Positions 24,375 to 35,603 are shown, counted from the first letter of the stretch. The stretch is 64,000 nt of DNA from an uncultured SAR116 cluster alpha proteobacterium (GCA_902539295.1 CACBIM010000008.1:24822-88821), one strand, 5' to 3'. A program made the numbers and translations. The notes: generated by a model not told the origin, from the sequence alone.

Positions 24375-25259
24375 GTGCATTTTGCAGATAAAATTACAGA
24401 AAAAACAAAAGAAACAGGCTGCCCACTCTGCTTAGGCCTAGACCCACACAAAAACTTAATACCAGATTTTTTTAAAAAAAAATCAAGTCAATTGCACTTG
24501 GCTGATATTGAAGATTTTTTGTTTGAAATAATTAATCTTGCAAAAGGAAAAGTAGCAGCATTGAAGCCTCAAGTTGCTTTCTTTGAGGAATGGGGACCAG
24601 AAGGACTATCTCTTTTAGCGAAAATTTCAAAGTTTGCAAAAGATTTGTATCTTCCAATTATCATGGACGCAAAGAGAGGTGACATAGGTTCTACTTCTGA
24701 AGCTTATGCAAATGCATGGTTGGGTGATAATTCTCATTTTTATGCAGACGCATTAACTGTTAATCCATGGATGGGACTAGAAACTATTGATCCTTTTATT
24801 AAAATAGCTAAAGAAAAGGGCAAAGGTGTTTTCATTTTAGTTAAAACATCTAACCCAGGATCAAAAGATATTCAGAGCCTTGAAGTAAATGGTGAGAGTG
24901 TATTTTTAAAAATATCAAAATTAATAAAAGAAAACTTACCACTTAATTTAGGCAAATCTGGTTATAGCAATATTGGTATAGTAGTTGGTGCAACTAAACC
25001 TAAAGAGGCAAAATTGATAAGGAACATTCTTCCTAATCATTTATTTTTAGTTCCAGGTTTCGGTGCACAAGGCGGAAGTGCTAAAGACGCTTTTTCAGGA
25101 CTAATTTTGAATGAAAATATTTACGAAGGAGGATTAATTAATTCTTCTAGAGCAGTTCTTTTTCCTGAAAAATCAAAAAAATACAATAATATTTATGAGT
25201 GGAGAGAAACTGTCATAATGGCATTAAGCAAAGTAAAAAAAGACCTTATGATTAATTAA
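24375..25259 (+). CDS. pyrF: Orotidine 5'-phosphate decarboxylase (type 2), GTG start
   Basis: CLGLDPHKNLIPDFF, IIMDAKRGDIGSTSEAYANAWLG. Confidence 0.93.
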   Translation: MHFADKITEKTKETGCPLCLGLDPHKNLIPDFFKKKSSQLHLADIEDFLFEIINLAKGKVAALKPQVAFFEEWGPEGLSLLAKISKFAKDLYLPIIMDAKRGDIGSTSEAYANAWLGDNSHFYADALTVNPWMGLETIDPFIKIAKEKGKGVFILVKTSNPGSKDIQSLEVNGESVFLKISKLIKENLPLNLGKSGYSNIGIVVGATKPKEAKLIRNILPNHLFLVPGFGAQGGSAKDAFSGLILNENIYEGGLINSSRAVLFPEKSKKYNNIYEWRETVIMALSKVKKDLMIN

Positions 25260-26073
25260 AGTTCACCGGTATCAATTTTAAGTCTGGAAAAAATATCTTT
25301 GTTCTACCTGTAACCCTGTATGCAAGCAAACCAACTATTTCATGAATTAAATTATCTAATCTTCCAATATTATTAAAACTGAATTTTAAGCTAAATTTTG
25401 GATTGAAGCTGGTAAAATCAGTTGGGTATGGAAAAATTATTGAGTTGCCTAAATCTCTAGATTGCATCAAAGCAATTGTTCTCGGCATATGCAAAGCAGA
25501 AGTCACAATTATCCATTCACCACCTTTTTCTCTAAGATGTTTAGCAATTTCAATACTTTCTTGATAAGTGTTATTAGAAATTTCCTTGATTATTAATCTT
25601 TGATTATTAATTTGAAATATTTTAAAAAACTGCATAGCTTGTTCAGCCTCACTTATTCCTGAATTAACCAACATCGAAGCATTTGAAACAAACAAAAGCT
25701 TTGCTTCCTTATGCTCATTCAATAGCCTAAGAGTTTCAACTACTCTTTCTGCTCTACCTCCTAAGCTAACTTGATTAAGATCTAACGCTTTTTTTGAGCC
25801 AACAAATGCACCACCTAATAATATAATTCCATCAGGATTAATAGGTTTTTGAATTTCAATAAAGTTTTCAAATTTCCAGATTAAATAATTAGGTATGTAA
25901 CTAAAACCACCAATAATTATTACAAATAAAGCGATAAAACCAAAAAAATATGACATCATCCTTAGAAAGTAAAGTCTGCTTTTAGATAATAAAATATAAA
26001 TTAAGATTGAAAAAAAAATTAAATTGTAGGCCTTTAAAAAAAAACCTAAAATTTTTGATAAAGTGAAAAACAT
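25252..26073 (-). CDS. YdcF/DUF218 family membrane protein (ElyC-like)
   Basis: GIILLGGAF, NTYQESIEIAKHLREKGGEWIIVTSALHMPRTIALMQ. Confidence 0.82.
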   Translation of the reverse strand: MFFTLSKILGFFLKAYNLIFFSILIYILLSKSRLYFLRMMSYFFGFIALFVIIIGGFSYIPNYLIWKFENFIEIQKPINPDGIILLGGAFVGSKKALDLNQVSLGGRAERVVETLRLLNEHKEAKLLFVSNASMLVNSGISEAEQAMQFFKIFQINNQRLIIKEISNNTYQESIEIAKHLREKGGEWIIVTSALHMPRTIALMQSRDLGNSIIFPYPTDFTSFNPKFSLKFSFNNIGRLDNLIHEIVGLLAYRVTGRTKIFFPDLKLIPVNFN

Positions 26074-26079
26074 AATAGT

Positions 26080-27027
26080 TTAATATATAAAATTTTCAGC
26101 AACTTTTAAATATTCAGAAATTACATTTTTACTTTCAACATCATATAAAACCTTCACAAAGTCCCTATCATCATTAATTGTTGTCTCATGCTTTAAATCT
26201 TTTAAATAAACAACTGTCTGTCCTCGTGTCAAATTATCTTTTGAAACATAGACTTTAGCATTTTTATATTTAAAGAATTCTGGATTTGTCATTGCTATTA
26301 CAGCTGTTGCATCATGAAAAAAACAACCATCCATATTTCTTGTATCCTTATAAAACTTTATATATATGTTTGAAATTTTTTTTAAAAATTTGCCTGAATT
26401 ATTTAGAGAAGATAATTTATCTATATCTTTTTGTGACAAAAAAACTTTGTGAGTTACATCCAACCCTACCATTATAATTGGTAAACCTGATTTAAAAACT
26501 ATTTCAGCTGCTTCTGGGTCATTATAAATGTTTGCTTCTGCAACTGGTGTAATGTTTCCACCAGCTAACCATGATCCACCCATGATTAATAGAGAATTTA
26601 CTTTATTTGCGATTGATGGATCTTGTTTTATGGCATTTGCAATATTTGTAAGTGGTCCTACAGCAACTAAGTTAATATTTCCAGAGTTTTCATTAATTTC
26701 ATTTATAATAAATTGTGCTGCATCTAATTTACTTGCATTAAATTTAGACTGTGGTTGATTAGTATCTCCTAAACCATCATGGCCATGGATAAATGATGGA
26801 TAATTTGTTACTTTTCTGTCTAAGGGTTTATTAGCTCCTTGATAAACAATTGTGCCCTTGTTAGCCATTTCAGATAAAATTAAAGCATTTTTTGTTGAGG
26901 TTTCAACAGGCACATTGCCAAAGACTGTTGTAATTCCTAAAACATTAATATTTGGATGGTTTAATGCATAAAGCAAAGCAAATGCATCATCTACTCCTGG
27001 ATCGGTATCAAATATAATATTAATCAT
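26080..27027 (-). CDS. Inosine/uridine-preferring nucleoside hydrolase
   Basis: IIFDTDPGVDDAFALLYALNHP signature. Confidence 0.95.
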   Translation of the reverse strand: MINIIFDTDPGVDDAFALLYALNHPNINVLGITTVFGNVPVETSTKNALILSEMANKGTIVYQGANKPLDRKVTNYPSFIHGHDGLGDTNQPQSKFNASKLDAAQFIINEINENSGNINLVAVGPLTNIANAIKQDPSIANKVNSLLIMGGSWLAGGNITPVAEANIYNDPEAAEIVFKSGLPIIMVGLDVTHKVFLSQKDIDKLSSLNNSGKFLKKISNIYIKFYKDTRNMDGCFFHDATAVIAMTNPEFFKYKNAKVYVSKDNLTRGQTVVYLKDLKHETTINDDRDFVKVLYDVESKNVISEYLKVAENFIY

Positions 27028-27101
27028 AATTTATTTAAAACTTAATTTAGAATTATATTATATGATAACTATAATAGTATATAATTTAATAGATAGAATT
27101 T

Positions 27102-28202
27102 ATGCAAAAGGAAGTTTCTGAACTAATTATTGTAGGTGATGGCATAGCTGGATCTTTAGCTGCCTATGTTTGTGCAAAATTAAATATAAAAGCATTATGG
27201 TTTGCTCCAAAAAATAAAAGCTTAAATGGCGCTATACAAGTACCTCCGAATTCTATTGATGCATTAAAAGGTCTTGGCATATTCAAAGATTTGAAGAAGC
27301 ATCTAACACCTATTTCAATGATTAGAGTTAGAGACCCGTTTTTAAAACAAGACCTTTCATCAATTGATGTAAATAATCATTATTTTTCTGTATCAAGACA
27401 AGAGCTTTTGTCAGTCATAAAATCATCTTTTAAAAAAAATTCTTCTGTAACTGTTTTAGAGGAAAGAATTATATCCATTGAGAACAGGAGCAATTGCTAT
27501 AATTGCATTACCTCTTTAGGTAATGTTTTTGTAACTAAGTTAATTATGGGTGCTGATGGTAGCGATGGTGTTTGCAGATTGCAAACTGGCAACATTGACC
27601 AAAATTCAAATAAGACGCTTATTTATAGGGGTACCCTGAGTGCCAAAAAAGATAATAGGGCATTATTCCAATCTTCAATAAATTTATGGTTAAATGATGG
27701 TTGGCATTTAGTATACTATCCATATTCAGAGTTTAATTATTTAAATCTAATTCTTGTTGGAAAAAATTCCATTGAAAAGCTAAATAAATCTCCACAAGAG
27801 GAGTTTAAAAAACTTCATAATGTTGAATGGAAACTGGTTAAAACAAGCAAAATATCGAGTGAGGCAATTTACAATAGTGGTCAAATTTTTTTGATTGGTG
27901 ACGCAGCACATCCCATTTATCCTCATTTAGCACAAGGTGCAGCTCAAACATTTTTAGATGGTTTTACTTTATTCAAGGTATTATCAAGCAATAATGATAT
28001 TAACTTATCATTAATTGAGTATGCTAAAATCAGAACCGCAACTATAAATCGAGTTAAAGATATGTCATATCTTTCTGGGGAAGTTTTTAAAGCTAAAGGA
28101 ACAATAGCCAAAATAAGAAATAATTTATTGCTTAATAATTATTTAGATTTGGAAAATTTTCTTAATAAGATATGGGAAAAAGATAGCCCTTTAAATAAAT
28201 AA
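27102..28202 (+). CDS. FAD-dependent monooxygenase
   Basis: LIIVGDGIAGSLAAYVCA; GADGSDGVCR; IFLIGDAAHPIYPHLAQGAAQTFLDG. Confidence 0.85.
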   Translation: MQKEVSELIIVGDGIAGSLAAYVCAKLNIKALWFAPKNKSLNGAIQVPPNSIDALKGLGIFKDLKKHLTPISMIRVRDPFLKQDLSSIDVNNHYFSVSRQELLSVIKSSFKKNSSVTVLEERIISIENRSNCYNCITSLGNVFVTKLIMGADGSDGVCRLQTGNIDQNSNKTLIYRGTLSAKKDNRALFQSSINLWLNDGWHLVYYPYSEFNYLNLILVGKNSIEKLNKSPQEEFKKLHNVEWKLVKTSKISSEAIYNSGQIFLIGDAAHPIYPHLAQGAAQTFLDGFTLFKVLSSNNDINLSLIEYAKIRTATINRVKDMSYLSGEVFKAKGTIAKIRNNLLLNNYLDLENFLNKIWEKDSPLNK

Positions 28203-28212
28203 AGGGCTATCT
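28181..28212 (-). terminator. Terminator of the Bax inhibitor-1 gene, overlapping the 3' end of the convergent monooxygenase CDS
   Basis: Perfect 12-bp stem agatagcccttt / aaagggctatct, 8-nt loop; A-rich left flank gives a U-tract on the - strand. Confidence 0.85.
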
Positions 28213-28218
28213 AAAAGT

Positions 28219-28950
28219 CTATTCTCTGTTACCCAACAACTGTAATAACATTATAAACATGTTAATGAAATCTAAGTAGAGAGTTAATGCGCCCATAATT
28301 GATTTCTTTAGTGCTGTACCTCTATCGTCAGAAGCCATATACATTAATTTTATCCTTTGGGTGTCATAAGCGGTTAAACCTGCAAAAATTAAAACACCAA
28401 CAACCGAAATGATAAACTGCATCGCACTTGAAGCTAAAAAGATATTAACAATTGATGCTAAAATTAAACCAACCAAACCCATTATTAAAAATGATCCAAG
28501 GCTTGTTAAGTTCTTCTTTGTTGTATAACCATAAATACTTAATGCTGAAAATGAAGCAGCTGTCAGAAAGAAAACTCTTATAACGGATTCACCAGTGAAA
28601 ACTAATAGTAGTGAAGATAAAGAAATACCCATAATTGCAGCAAATGCGTAAAACAGATTTCTAGCAGTTTCTGGCTTCATAGTTTGAACTTTTGCAGATA
28701 GCCAAAAGACCATCCCTAAAGGAGCAAGCATTACCAACCATTTAAGTGGACTTGTGTAAATAGCAGCTCCAAAAGGAGTTAGCATTCCTTCAGATGTGAC
28801 TGACATAATCTTTGTTAAATATGCAAAAAAACCGGTAATAGCCATACCGATTGTCATGTGGTTGTACACACCTAACATGTAAGCTCTTAATCCAGCATCA
28901 ATATTGGCAGTTTGTGCCTGTGTTGATGACATAAAACGAGGATCTTGCAT
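28219..28950 (-). CDS. Bax inhibitor-1/YccA family membrane protein
   Basis: LRAYMLGVYNHMTIGMAITGFFAY, IFAGLTAYDTQRIKLMY, ALTLYLDFINMFIMLLQLLGNR. Confidence 0.95.
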   Translation of the reverse strand: MQDPRFMSSTQAQTANIDAGLRAYMLGVYNHMTIGMAITGFFAYLTKIMSVTSEGMLTPFGAAIYTSPLKWLVMLAPLGMVFWLSAKVQTMKPETARNLFYAFAAIMGISLSSLLLVFTGESVIRVFFLTAASFSALSIYGYTTKKNLTSLGSFLIMGLVGLILASIVNIFLASSAMQFIISVVGVLIFAGLTAYDTQRIKLMYMASDDRGTALKKSIMGALTLYLDFINMFIMLLQLLGNRE

Positions 28951-29017
28951 TTATAAACTCCTAAATAATAAACGATTAAACTTATATTTATATATTATTG
29001 CTTAATTTTTCAAGTTT

Positions 29018-30154
29018 TCAAAGAGTTTTTGTATTAAGTTTTTTCTGTTTTATCGATAGCGATTTTAACTGACCACAAGCTGCCATAACATCTCTACCTC
29101 TTGGTGTCCTAATTGGGCTTGCGTAGCCAGCTTTCATTATAATTTTAGCAAAGCTATTGATACTATCTTCTTCTGAGCATTCATAAGGTGAACATGGCCA
29201 TTCATTAAATGGAATAAGATTAATTTTTGATGGAATTCCTTTGATTAATTTAACTAAATTTTTTGCATCTTCGGCAGTATCATTTATACCTTTTAACATT
29301 ACATATTCCCAAGTTACCCTTCTAGAATTTGATATTCTTGCATAAGATCTAACAGCATCTAAAAGTTGTTTGATGTCATATTTTTTATTAATTGGCACTA
29401 GTTCATTTCTAAGATTATCATTTGTAGCATGCAAAGATATTGCTAAATTAACACCTAAATCATCACCACATTTTTTAATTTCTGGAACAATTCCTGATGT
29501 TGATAGTGTTATTCGCCTTCTAGATAAACTTATGCCAGAGTGATCCATAATAATTTCAAGGGCCTTTCTTACGTTCTCATAATTAAATAAAGGTTCCCCC
29601 ATACCCATTAAAACTATACTAGTAAGCAGTCGATTTTCAGAAGCAGATGGCCAGTCTTTAAGTTGATCCATAGCTAACATTACTTGACCTACAATTTCTG
29701 AAGAAGATAAATTTCTTACCAATTTTTGAGTGCCAGTATGACAAAATTTACATGTTAGCGTGCAACCAACTTGACTGGAAATACAAAGAGTGCCTCTTTC
29801 TTCATCAGGTATCCATACAGTTTCAACTTCATTTCCATCATCCAGTTTTAACAACCATTTAATCGTGCCATCTTGAGATTGATGTGTTGAGGAAATTTTT
29901 GGCCTCCAAATATTAAAATTTTTTGATAGAAGAGACCTTAATTCTTTCGAAATGTTTGTCATTTCTTTAAAATCAACTTTACCTGACCTGTAAATCCAAT
30001 ACCAAATTTGGCTTGCTCGAAAATTTGGTAATTTTATTTTATTCAATAATGATTTTATTTCGGCTTGTGTTAAGCCCAATAAATTAGTTTTTGTATTATT
30101 TTCAAGACTAGAGATACTTGTTTTGTATTTATTATCTTCCACAAGCTTTATCAA
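29018..30154 (-). CDS. rlmN: 23S rRNA (adenine2503-C2)/tRNA methyltransferase RlmN
   Basis: SSQVGCTLTCKFCHTGTQKLVRNL radical SAM CxxxCxxC; VLMGMGEPLFNYENV. Confidence 0.95.
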   Translation of the reverse strand: MIKLVEDNKYKTSISSLENNTKTNLLGLTQAEIKSLLNKIKLPNFRASQIWYWIYRSGKVDFKEMTNISKELRSLLSKNFNIWRPKISSTHQSQDGTIKWLLKLDDGNEVETVWIPDEERGTLCISSQVGCTLTCKFCHTGTQKLVRNLSSSEIVGQVMLAMDQLKDWPSASENRLLTSIVLMGMGEPLFNYENVRKALEIIMDHSGISLSRRRITLSTSGIVPEIKKCGDDLGVNLAISLHATNDNLRNELVPINKKYDIKQLLDAVRSYARISNSRRVTWEYVMLKGINDTAEDAKNLVKLIKGIPSKINLIPFNEWPCSPYECSEEDSINSFAKIIMKAGYASPIRTPRGRDVMAACGQLKSLSIKQKKLNTKTL

Positions 30155-30638
30155 TTAATTTGAGAGCCGCTGTAAAACCAAAAAGAGAATATGTATCCTC
30201 AGTGTCAGTGCCCCTTGAAGATGTTCCTGAAACAATCAACTTGTTTCCAGCCTTCATTGCAGAAACAATTTTTGAGTCTAATTCTGGTGTCTCAGCCCAA
30301 GCTCGATCTTTTAACGTAAACAATGAAAACTTCTTTCCATCAATTGTATATTTAACAATCGATTGCTCTTTATGATCATAACCCGCCTTGATTGAAACTT
30401 CATTAGTAACATCCTGAGCGGGCCCATGCGTTACATAAACTCTAACGTCACCTCTGTTTTCTTTTTTATAGTCTCCTTTTGAGGATTTAGGCTCACTTGA
30501 AACAAAACAAGTCCTTTTATCCCCACTATCTGATCTGTAAGCAGTCCAATCGCGTTCAACACCTAAAATAAGCGTTTCGGATAACGCATTAAATGAAAAA
30601 AAAATTGAAATAAATATATTTAACATAAAAATTTTCAT
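30132..30638 (-). CDS. Invasion-associated locus B (IalB)-family periplasmic protein
   Basis: Signal peptide; DWTAYRSDSGDKRTCFVSSEPKSSKG; SSRGTDTEDTYSLFGFTAALKLIDKACG. Confidence 0.8.
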   Translation of the reverse strand: MKIFMLNIFISIFFSFNALSETLILGVERDWTAYRSDSGDKRTCFVSSEPKSSKGDYKKENRGDVRVYVTHGPAQDVTNEVSIKAGYDHKEQSIVKYTIDGKKFSLFTLKDRAWAETPELDSKIVSAMKAGNKLIVSGTSSRGTDTEDTYSLFGFTAALKLIDKACGR

Positions 30639-30788
30639 TAGAACCTCAAAATAATTTTTTTATTTTAAAATTTTTGTAATTATATAACTTTTTTATAAAA
30701 GAATTAAGTAAAAAAAAATTATTTACATAAATTTTATATTTTAAATAAACTACTTTTATTTTATGGCAACAAAATGTCTGATATTATA

Positions 30789-31253
30789 TTAAATTAATGG
30801 CCGGTTATGAAAATTTTTCATTGATACCATTCTATCATATAAAACTATACCTCCAGTAAGTGCCAAGTTTAATGAAAATTTCGTAGGGATCTTTATAATC
30901 TTGTCACATTTCTCCAATATTTCTTTACTTAAGCCATATCTTTCAGATCCAAGAATATATGCCGCTAATCTTGGGTGCTTAAATGATGGTAAATACTCTG
31001 CATCATCAAGTAACTCAATACCAACTAATTTACATCCTTTTGGAAGAATTAAATCTTTAACACCATTAAAGTAATAAGTAGGCAAGCTATCCTCTGTATT
31101 TGAAGTATCTGACAACCTTATTTCATTTTTATTTAGGGGTCCTCCAACAAAAAATGAGAAATTTGCTCCAAAAGCGTGAGCAGTTCTCATAACAGCGCCA
31201 GCATTCATTGCTTTAGATACATTCTCAACACCAATTCCAAAGTAGCCCTTCAT
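30789..31253 (-). CDS. TrmH/SpoU-family RNA methyltransferase (intact, short form)
   Basis: GIGVENVSKAMNAGAVMRTAHAFGA; YILGSERYGLSKEILEKCDKIIKIPTKFSLNLALTGGIVLYDR. Confidence 0.88.
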   Translation of the reverse strand: MKGYFGIGVENVSKAMNAGAVMRTAHAFGANFSFFVGGPLNKNEIRLSDTSNTEDSLPTYYFNGVKDLILPKGCKLVGIELLDDAEYLPSFKHPRLAAYILGSERYGLSKEILEKCDKIIKIPTKFSLNLALTGGIVLYDRMVSMKNFHNRPLI

Positions 31254-31257
31254 TTTT

Positions 31258-31692
31258 TTAAAATACACCATTTATTAATGTGCATATTGTTGCAACACAT
31301 GTGAGCTTTAATCTTAAATTAACATACCAACTATAAGAGGAAAAATTCTTATAATCGACAATCAGCGAAATAATAAAACCTAAAGATAATATTAATGAGG
31401 CCAATAAATAGTTGTTAAATAAAAAAATAACTATTAATGAAAACCAAGCCACTAATGATGTTGCAATTCCCCATGCCCATAGAATGTGTTCATAAGCCTC
31501 AGATTTTAGAAGATAGCCCCAGTAAACAGCGCCTAAAAACCCTAAAATAGACGAAGCATATAGCAATCCTAAGACCTTTAATTCTATTGAAAACCTGATT
31601 TCAAATAAAACAAAAAAAGATGTAAAAATAAATGGAAGAATTCCTAACCAACCAAGTATTTGAGGATTTTCAAGTACTCTTTTTTTTAGCAT
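31258..31692 (-). CDS. DUF3429 family membrane protein
   Basis: LGWLGILPFIFTSF; ILGFLGAVYWGYLL. Confidence 0.75.
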   Translation of the reverse strand: MLKKRVLENPQILGWLGILPFIFTSFFVLFEIRFSIELKVLGLLYASSILGFLGAVYWGYLLKSEAYEHILWAWGIATSLVAWFSLIVIFLFNNYLLASLILSLGFIISLIVDYKNFSSYSWYVNLRLKLTCVATICTLINGVF

Positions 31693-31695
31693 AAA

Positions 31696-31983
31696 TTATT
31701 TTTTTTCAATAAAATTAATTAAATCAATATCTTTATCTGTTATTCCACCCGCATCATGAGTAGTTAAACAAATCTTAACTCTGTTATATACATTCGACCA
31801 TTCTGGATGGTGGTCTTTTTTTTCTGCATAAATTGCAATTTTGGTCATAAAAGAGAATGCCTCTATAAAAGACTTAAATCTAAATTCTTTTTTCAACTTT
31901 TTTCCATTATCTTCAATTTCCCATTTTTCATCAAATTGCTTTAAAATTTGTATAATCTCTTCATGTGATAAAACCTTTGCCAT
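31696..31983 (-). CDS. phhB: 4a-hydroxytetrahydrobiopterin dehydratase (PCD/DCoH)
   Basis: [41 protein letters not shown]. Confidence 0.93.
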   Translation of the reverse strand: MAKVLSHEEIIQILKQFDEKWEIEDNGKKLKKEFRFKSFIEAFSFMTKIAIYAEKKDHHPEWSNVYNRVKICLTTHDAGGITDKDIDLINFIEKK

Positions 31984-32088
31984 AAATAGCTCCTGTAGTT
32001 ATTATGCAAATTATAAAAGTAATTAATTTTAAGAACAAGTTATAGCTTAAATTTAAGTCAGTAATTTTAAATTAAAAAGCCAAGATAA

Positions 32089-33297
32089 ATGAATATTCAT
32101 AATCCTTCCAAAATTGTATTAGCCTATTCCGGAGGCTTAGATACTTCAGTAATATTAAAATGGTTACAAGAAAAGTATCAGTGTGAAGTTATTACTTTCA
32201 CTGCTGATATTGGTCAGGGTGAAGAAGTTGAACCAGCAAGAAAGAAAGCTCAAAACCTTGGTGTAAAAAAAATATATATAGAAAACTTAGAAAATACTTT
32301 TGTCAAAGACTACGTATTTCCGATGTTTAGATGTAATACAATTTATGAAGGCATGTATTTATTAGGAACAAGTATAGCAAGACCACTGATTGCAAAACGC
32401 CAAATTGAAATAGCTAAATTTGAGGGAGCTGATGCAGTAGCACATGGTGCTACAGGAAAGGGAAACGATCAAGTAAGATTTGAGCTATCTTACCTTGCCC
32501 AAGACCCCAACATAAAAGTTATAGCTCCTTGGAGAGAATGGGAGCTTTCTTCAAGAACAAAACTCATAGAATATGCAGAAAAGCATCAAATTGCAATCTC
32601 AAAAGATAAAAGGGGCGAGGCCCCTTTTAGCGTTGATGCAAATCTACTTCATGTTTCAGCAGAAGGTAAAATTCTTGAGGATCCATGGATAGAACCAGAA
32701 GAATATATATATTCAAGAACAGTCAATCCAATGGAAGCTCCAGATAAACCTACTGAGATAACTATTGAATTTAGTAAAGGTGACCCCATAGCATTAAATC
32801 AGAAAAAGTTAGAACCGGCACAAATTTTAAAAAAATTGAATGAATTTGGAGGGAAGAACGGTATTGGAAGAATTGATATTGTTGAAAATAGATTTGTTGG
32901 CATGAAATCACGTGGTGTTTATGAAACTCCAGGTGGAACTATTTTATTTTACGCACGCAGAGCTATGGAATCCATTACTCTTGATAGAGAGGAAGCCCAC
33001 TTAAAAGATGAAATCATGCCGAAGTATGCAAAATTAATTTATAATGGGTTTTGGTTTTCACCTGAACGTGAAATGATGCAAGCTTTAATTGATAAGGCTT
33101 CCATGAGTGTTAATGGTGTAGTTAGACTTAAACTTTATAAAGGTAATATCATTATAACAGGTAGAAAATCGAAAAATTCCTTATATGATGAATCTTTGGT
33201 AACTTTTGAAGACAGCAACAGCAATTATGATCAAACTGATGCAAAAGGATTTATTAAATTAAATGCTCTTCGATTAATAAAAAACAAAAAAATTTAA
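32089..33297 (+). CDS. argG: Argininosuccinate synthase
   Basis: [35 protein letters not shown]. Confidence 0.98.
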   Translation: MNIHNPSKIVLAYSGGLDTSVILKWLQEKYQCEVITFTADIGQGEEVEPARKKAQNLGVKKIYIENLENTFVKDYVFPMFRCNTIYEGMYLLGTSIARPLIAKRQIEIAKFEGADAVAHGATGKGNDQVRFELSYLAQDPNIKVIAPWREWELSSRTKLIEYAEKHQIAISKDKRGEAPFSVDANLLHVSAEGKILEDPWIEPEEYIYSRTVNPMEAPDKPTEITIEFSKGDPIALNQKKLEPAQILKKLNEFGGKNGIGRIDIVENRFVGMKSRGVYETPGGTILFYARRAMESITLDREEAHLKDEIMPKYAKLIYNGFWFSPEREMMQALIDKASMSVNGVVRLKLYKGNIIITGRKSKNSLYDESLVTFEDSNSNYDQTDAKGFIKLNALRLIKNKKI

Positions 33298-33893
33298 TTT
33301 TGTAACTTTGACCTTGCTCTTAGAGCTTGAGTAATTGTTCCATCATCAAGAAAATCTAACTCACCTCCCATTGGCAATCCTTGTGCTAATCTTGATAATA
33401 TTATATCTGAACTACTTAGTTGATCAGCTATATAATGCGCTGTAGTTTGTCCATCAACCGTTGCTGAATTAGCTAAAATTACTTCCTTTATTTTTTCACT
33501 TTTTGCTCTTTGAATCAATTGACCAATTTTTAAATCATCAGGACCTATATTATCTAATGCTGATAAGACGCCACCAAGAACATGATACTTCCCATAAAAG
33601 ACACCTGACCTTTCAATAGCCCATAAGTCGCCTACATTTTCCACAACACAAATAGTGGATACATCTCTTTTTTCATCTTTACAAATATGACATTCTTCAC
33701 TTGTATCCATATTCCCACAAATAACACAAAATTTTACACGTTCAGCAACATCCTTTATTTCATCAGAAAGGACAAGCATTTCTTTTTCTTTATTGTTTAA
33801 CAAATGCAAAACAATTCTTCTTGCTGATCTCAAACCTAAGCCAGGCAATTTTGAAATCAGCCTCACTAAATGATCAATTTCAGAGTTGATCAT
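33294..33893 (-). CDS. recR: Recombination protein RecR
   Basis: [35 protein letters not shown] zinc finger. Confidence 0.96.
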   Translation of the reverse strand: MINSEIDHLVRLISKLPGLGLRSARRIVLHLLNNKEKEMLVLSDEIKDVAERVKFCVICGNMDTSEECHICKDEKRDVSTICVVENVGDLWAIERSGVFYGKYHVLGGVLSALDNIGPDDLKIGQLIQRAKSEKIKEVILANSATVDGQTTAHYIADQLSSSDIILSRLAQGLPMGGELDFLDDGTITQALRARSKLQN

Positions 33894-33926
33894 GTCTTTT
33901 TTTATTTATTAAGAAGAATATGAAAC

Positions 33927-35603
33927 TCATTTATTTTTATCATTTACTGATTTCAATTCTGCATTTGGAAAGGCCTTTAAAATTTTTTGCATTTCTGGCG
34001 TGTTTTTTGTATTTTCGATTTCTTTTTGAGCTTTTCTCTCATTTTTGTGATCTAAAGTTTCAGTGCCTTGGTCATCGACTATACTTATAACCCAATCTTC
34101 ACCAGTCCAGTTTTTTAAAAATTTCGATATATCCTTTGCAATATTATTATTGGTATTGCCACTAATACTAATTTCTAATTTTCCCTTTTCAAAAGAAGTT
34201 AAATGAACACAAGATAACAATTGTGCATGAAGAAGTAACTCTCCTTTATTTTTAAATAATTCAACAAGTTCCTCAAAAGTGTTGACTTCTGCTAAAGTTG
34301 TTTTGTTATCAATAGAATTTATTTCTTGAAGGTTATTAAAAATCCCAGATGTGTCTTTTTTATTATCATCATTTTCTTCTAAAGTATTGTTAAATGTAGT
34401 TTTACTTTCTTCAAGAGAAGCTTGGATTTTCTTCACTAAAGAAGCAGGGTCTGGTAAATTGCAAGAATAAGCTAACCTTATAAGTATCATTGAACCTGCT
34501 TCATCTGGATTAGGAGCAGCCCTTATTTCTTCAATTCCTTTTAATAAAATTTGCCATGCTCTTGTCAAACCTGGAAGAGATATTTTAGAAATCTTTAAAA
34601 TACCAGCTTTTTCACCATCTGGAATTGAATTCATAAAAGTATCTAAATTGTTTTCACCTACAATATTTATGCGGGTAGACAAATGTATTATATCAAGCAT
34701 ATCTCCAATTAGAATTTCACCGTTAGTACCATGATTAATAACGTTGTCATAAATCTTTAGTGCATTTTCTACGTTACTATCAAAAATATTTTCTAAAATT
34801 TCAATACTTGATATCCTACTTGGCAAACCTAGCATAAAGGATATAGTCTCAGATTTAATATCATCGCCACTTATTGAGGCTGACTGATCTAATAAAGAAA
34901 GAGCATCTCGAACTGAACCTCCAGATACCCTAACAATTATTTGAAGTGCTTCTATAGTAAAATTTATCTTTTCTTCTTCACACACCCATTTAAGATGGTC
35001 TATCAAAATTTTAGAAGGGACTATTTGCAAGTCAAATCTTTGGCATCTTGATAGTATTGTTATTGGAACTTTTCTAATTTCGGTAGTTGCAAATATAAAT
35101 TTAACATGTTCTGGTGGTTCCTCTAGAGTTTTCAGTAGTGCATTAAATGCACCTTTTGATAGCATATGGACTTCATCAATTATATAGACTCTAAATTTAG
35201 ATGTTAGAGGTTTGTATCCAACTCCATCAATTAACTCCCTGATATTATCTACGCCTGTATTACTAGCTGCATCAATTTCCAGAACATCTATATTTTTCCC
35301 TTCTGCGATTCCCAAACAAGAGTCACATACACCACAAGGGTTGATAGCAATTTCAGATGATTTCTCTGGATTTGTGCAATTAAATAACTTTGCAATAATT
35401 CTAGCTGTTGATGTTTTACCGACACCTCTAACGCCTGTAAGTATGTAAGCATGTGCTAATCTGCCTCTTTCAATTGATCCAGATAATGTTTTGATTAAAT
35501 TATTTTGGCCAACAAGTTTTGTGAAATTTAGAGGCCTATATTTTCTTGCAAGAACTCTATGAATAGAATCTGTAACATTATTTTTGTTTTCATTAACCAT
35601 CAA
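33927..35603 (-). CDS. dnaX: DNA polymerase III subunit gamma/tau
   Basis: LARKYRPLNFTKLVGQ; GVRGVGKTSTARIIAK; YIIDEVHMLSKGAFNALLKTLEEPP. Confidence 0.97.
   Translation of the reverse strand: MMVNENKNNVTDSIHRVLARKYRPLNFTKLVGQNNLIKTLSGSIERGRLAHAYILTGVRGVGKTSTARIIAKLFNCTNPEKSSEIAINPCGVCDSCLGIAEGKNIDVLEIDAASNTGVDNIRELIDGVGYKPLTSKFRVYIIDEVHMLSKGAFNALLKTLEEPPEHVKFIFATTEIRKVPITILSRCQRFDLQIVPSKILIDHLKWVCEEEKINFTIEALQIIVRVSGGSVRDALSLLDQSASISGDDIKSETISFMLGLPSRISSIEILENIFDSNVENALKIYDNVINHGTNGEILIGDMLDIIHLSTRINIVGENNLDTFMNSIPDGEKAGILKISKISLPGLTRAWQILLKGIEEIRAAPNPDEAGSMILIRLAYSCNLPDPASLVKKIQASLEESKTTFNNTLEENDDNKKDTSGIFNNLQEINSIDNKTTLAEVNTFEELVELFKNKGELLLHAQLLSCVHLTSFEKGKLEISISGNTNNNIAKDISKFLKNWTGEDWVISIVDDQGTETLDHKNERKAQKEIENTKNTPEMQKILKAFPNAELKSVNDKNK

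Noticed and set aside
30638-30789. Very AT-rich 150-bp intergenic gap, considered as a small RNA or repeat
   Set aside because: No stable stem, tandem repeat or recognisable RNA motif by eye; more likely promoter sequence
34356-34361. A6 run followed by G in dnaX that could give a gamma-like product; -1 slippage would hit a stop after KRHIWDF
   Set aside because: The run is short and in the 0-frame reads AAT AAA AAA GAC, not the canonical A AAA AAG phase; no stimulatory hairpin was recognised. Possible but unsupported
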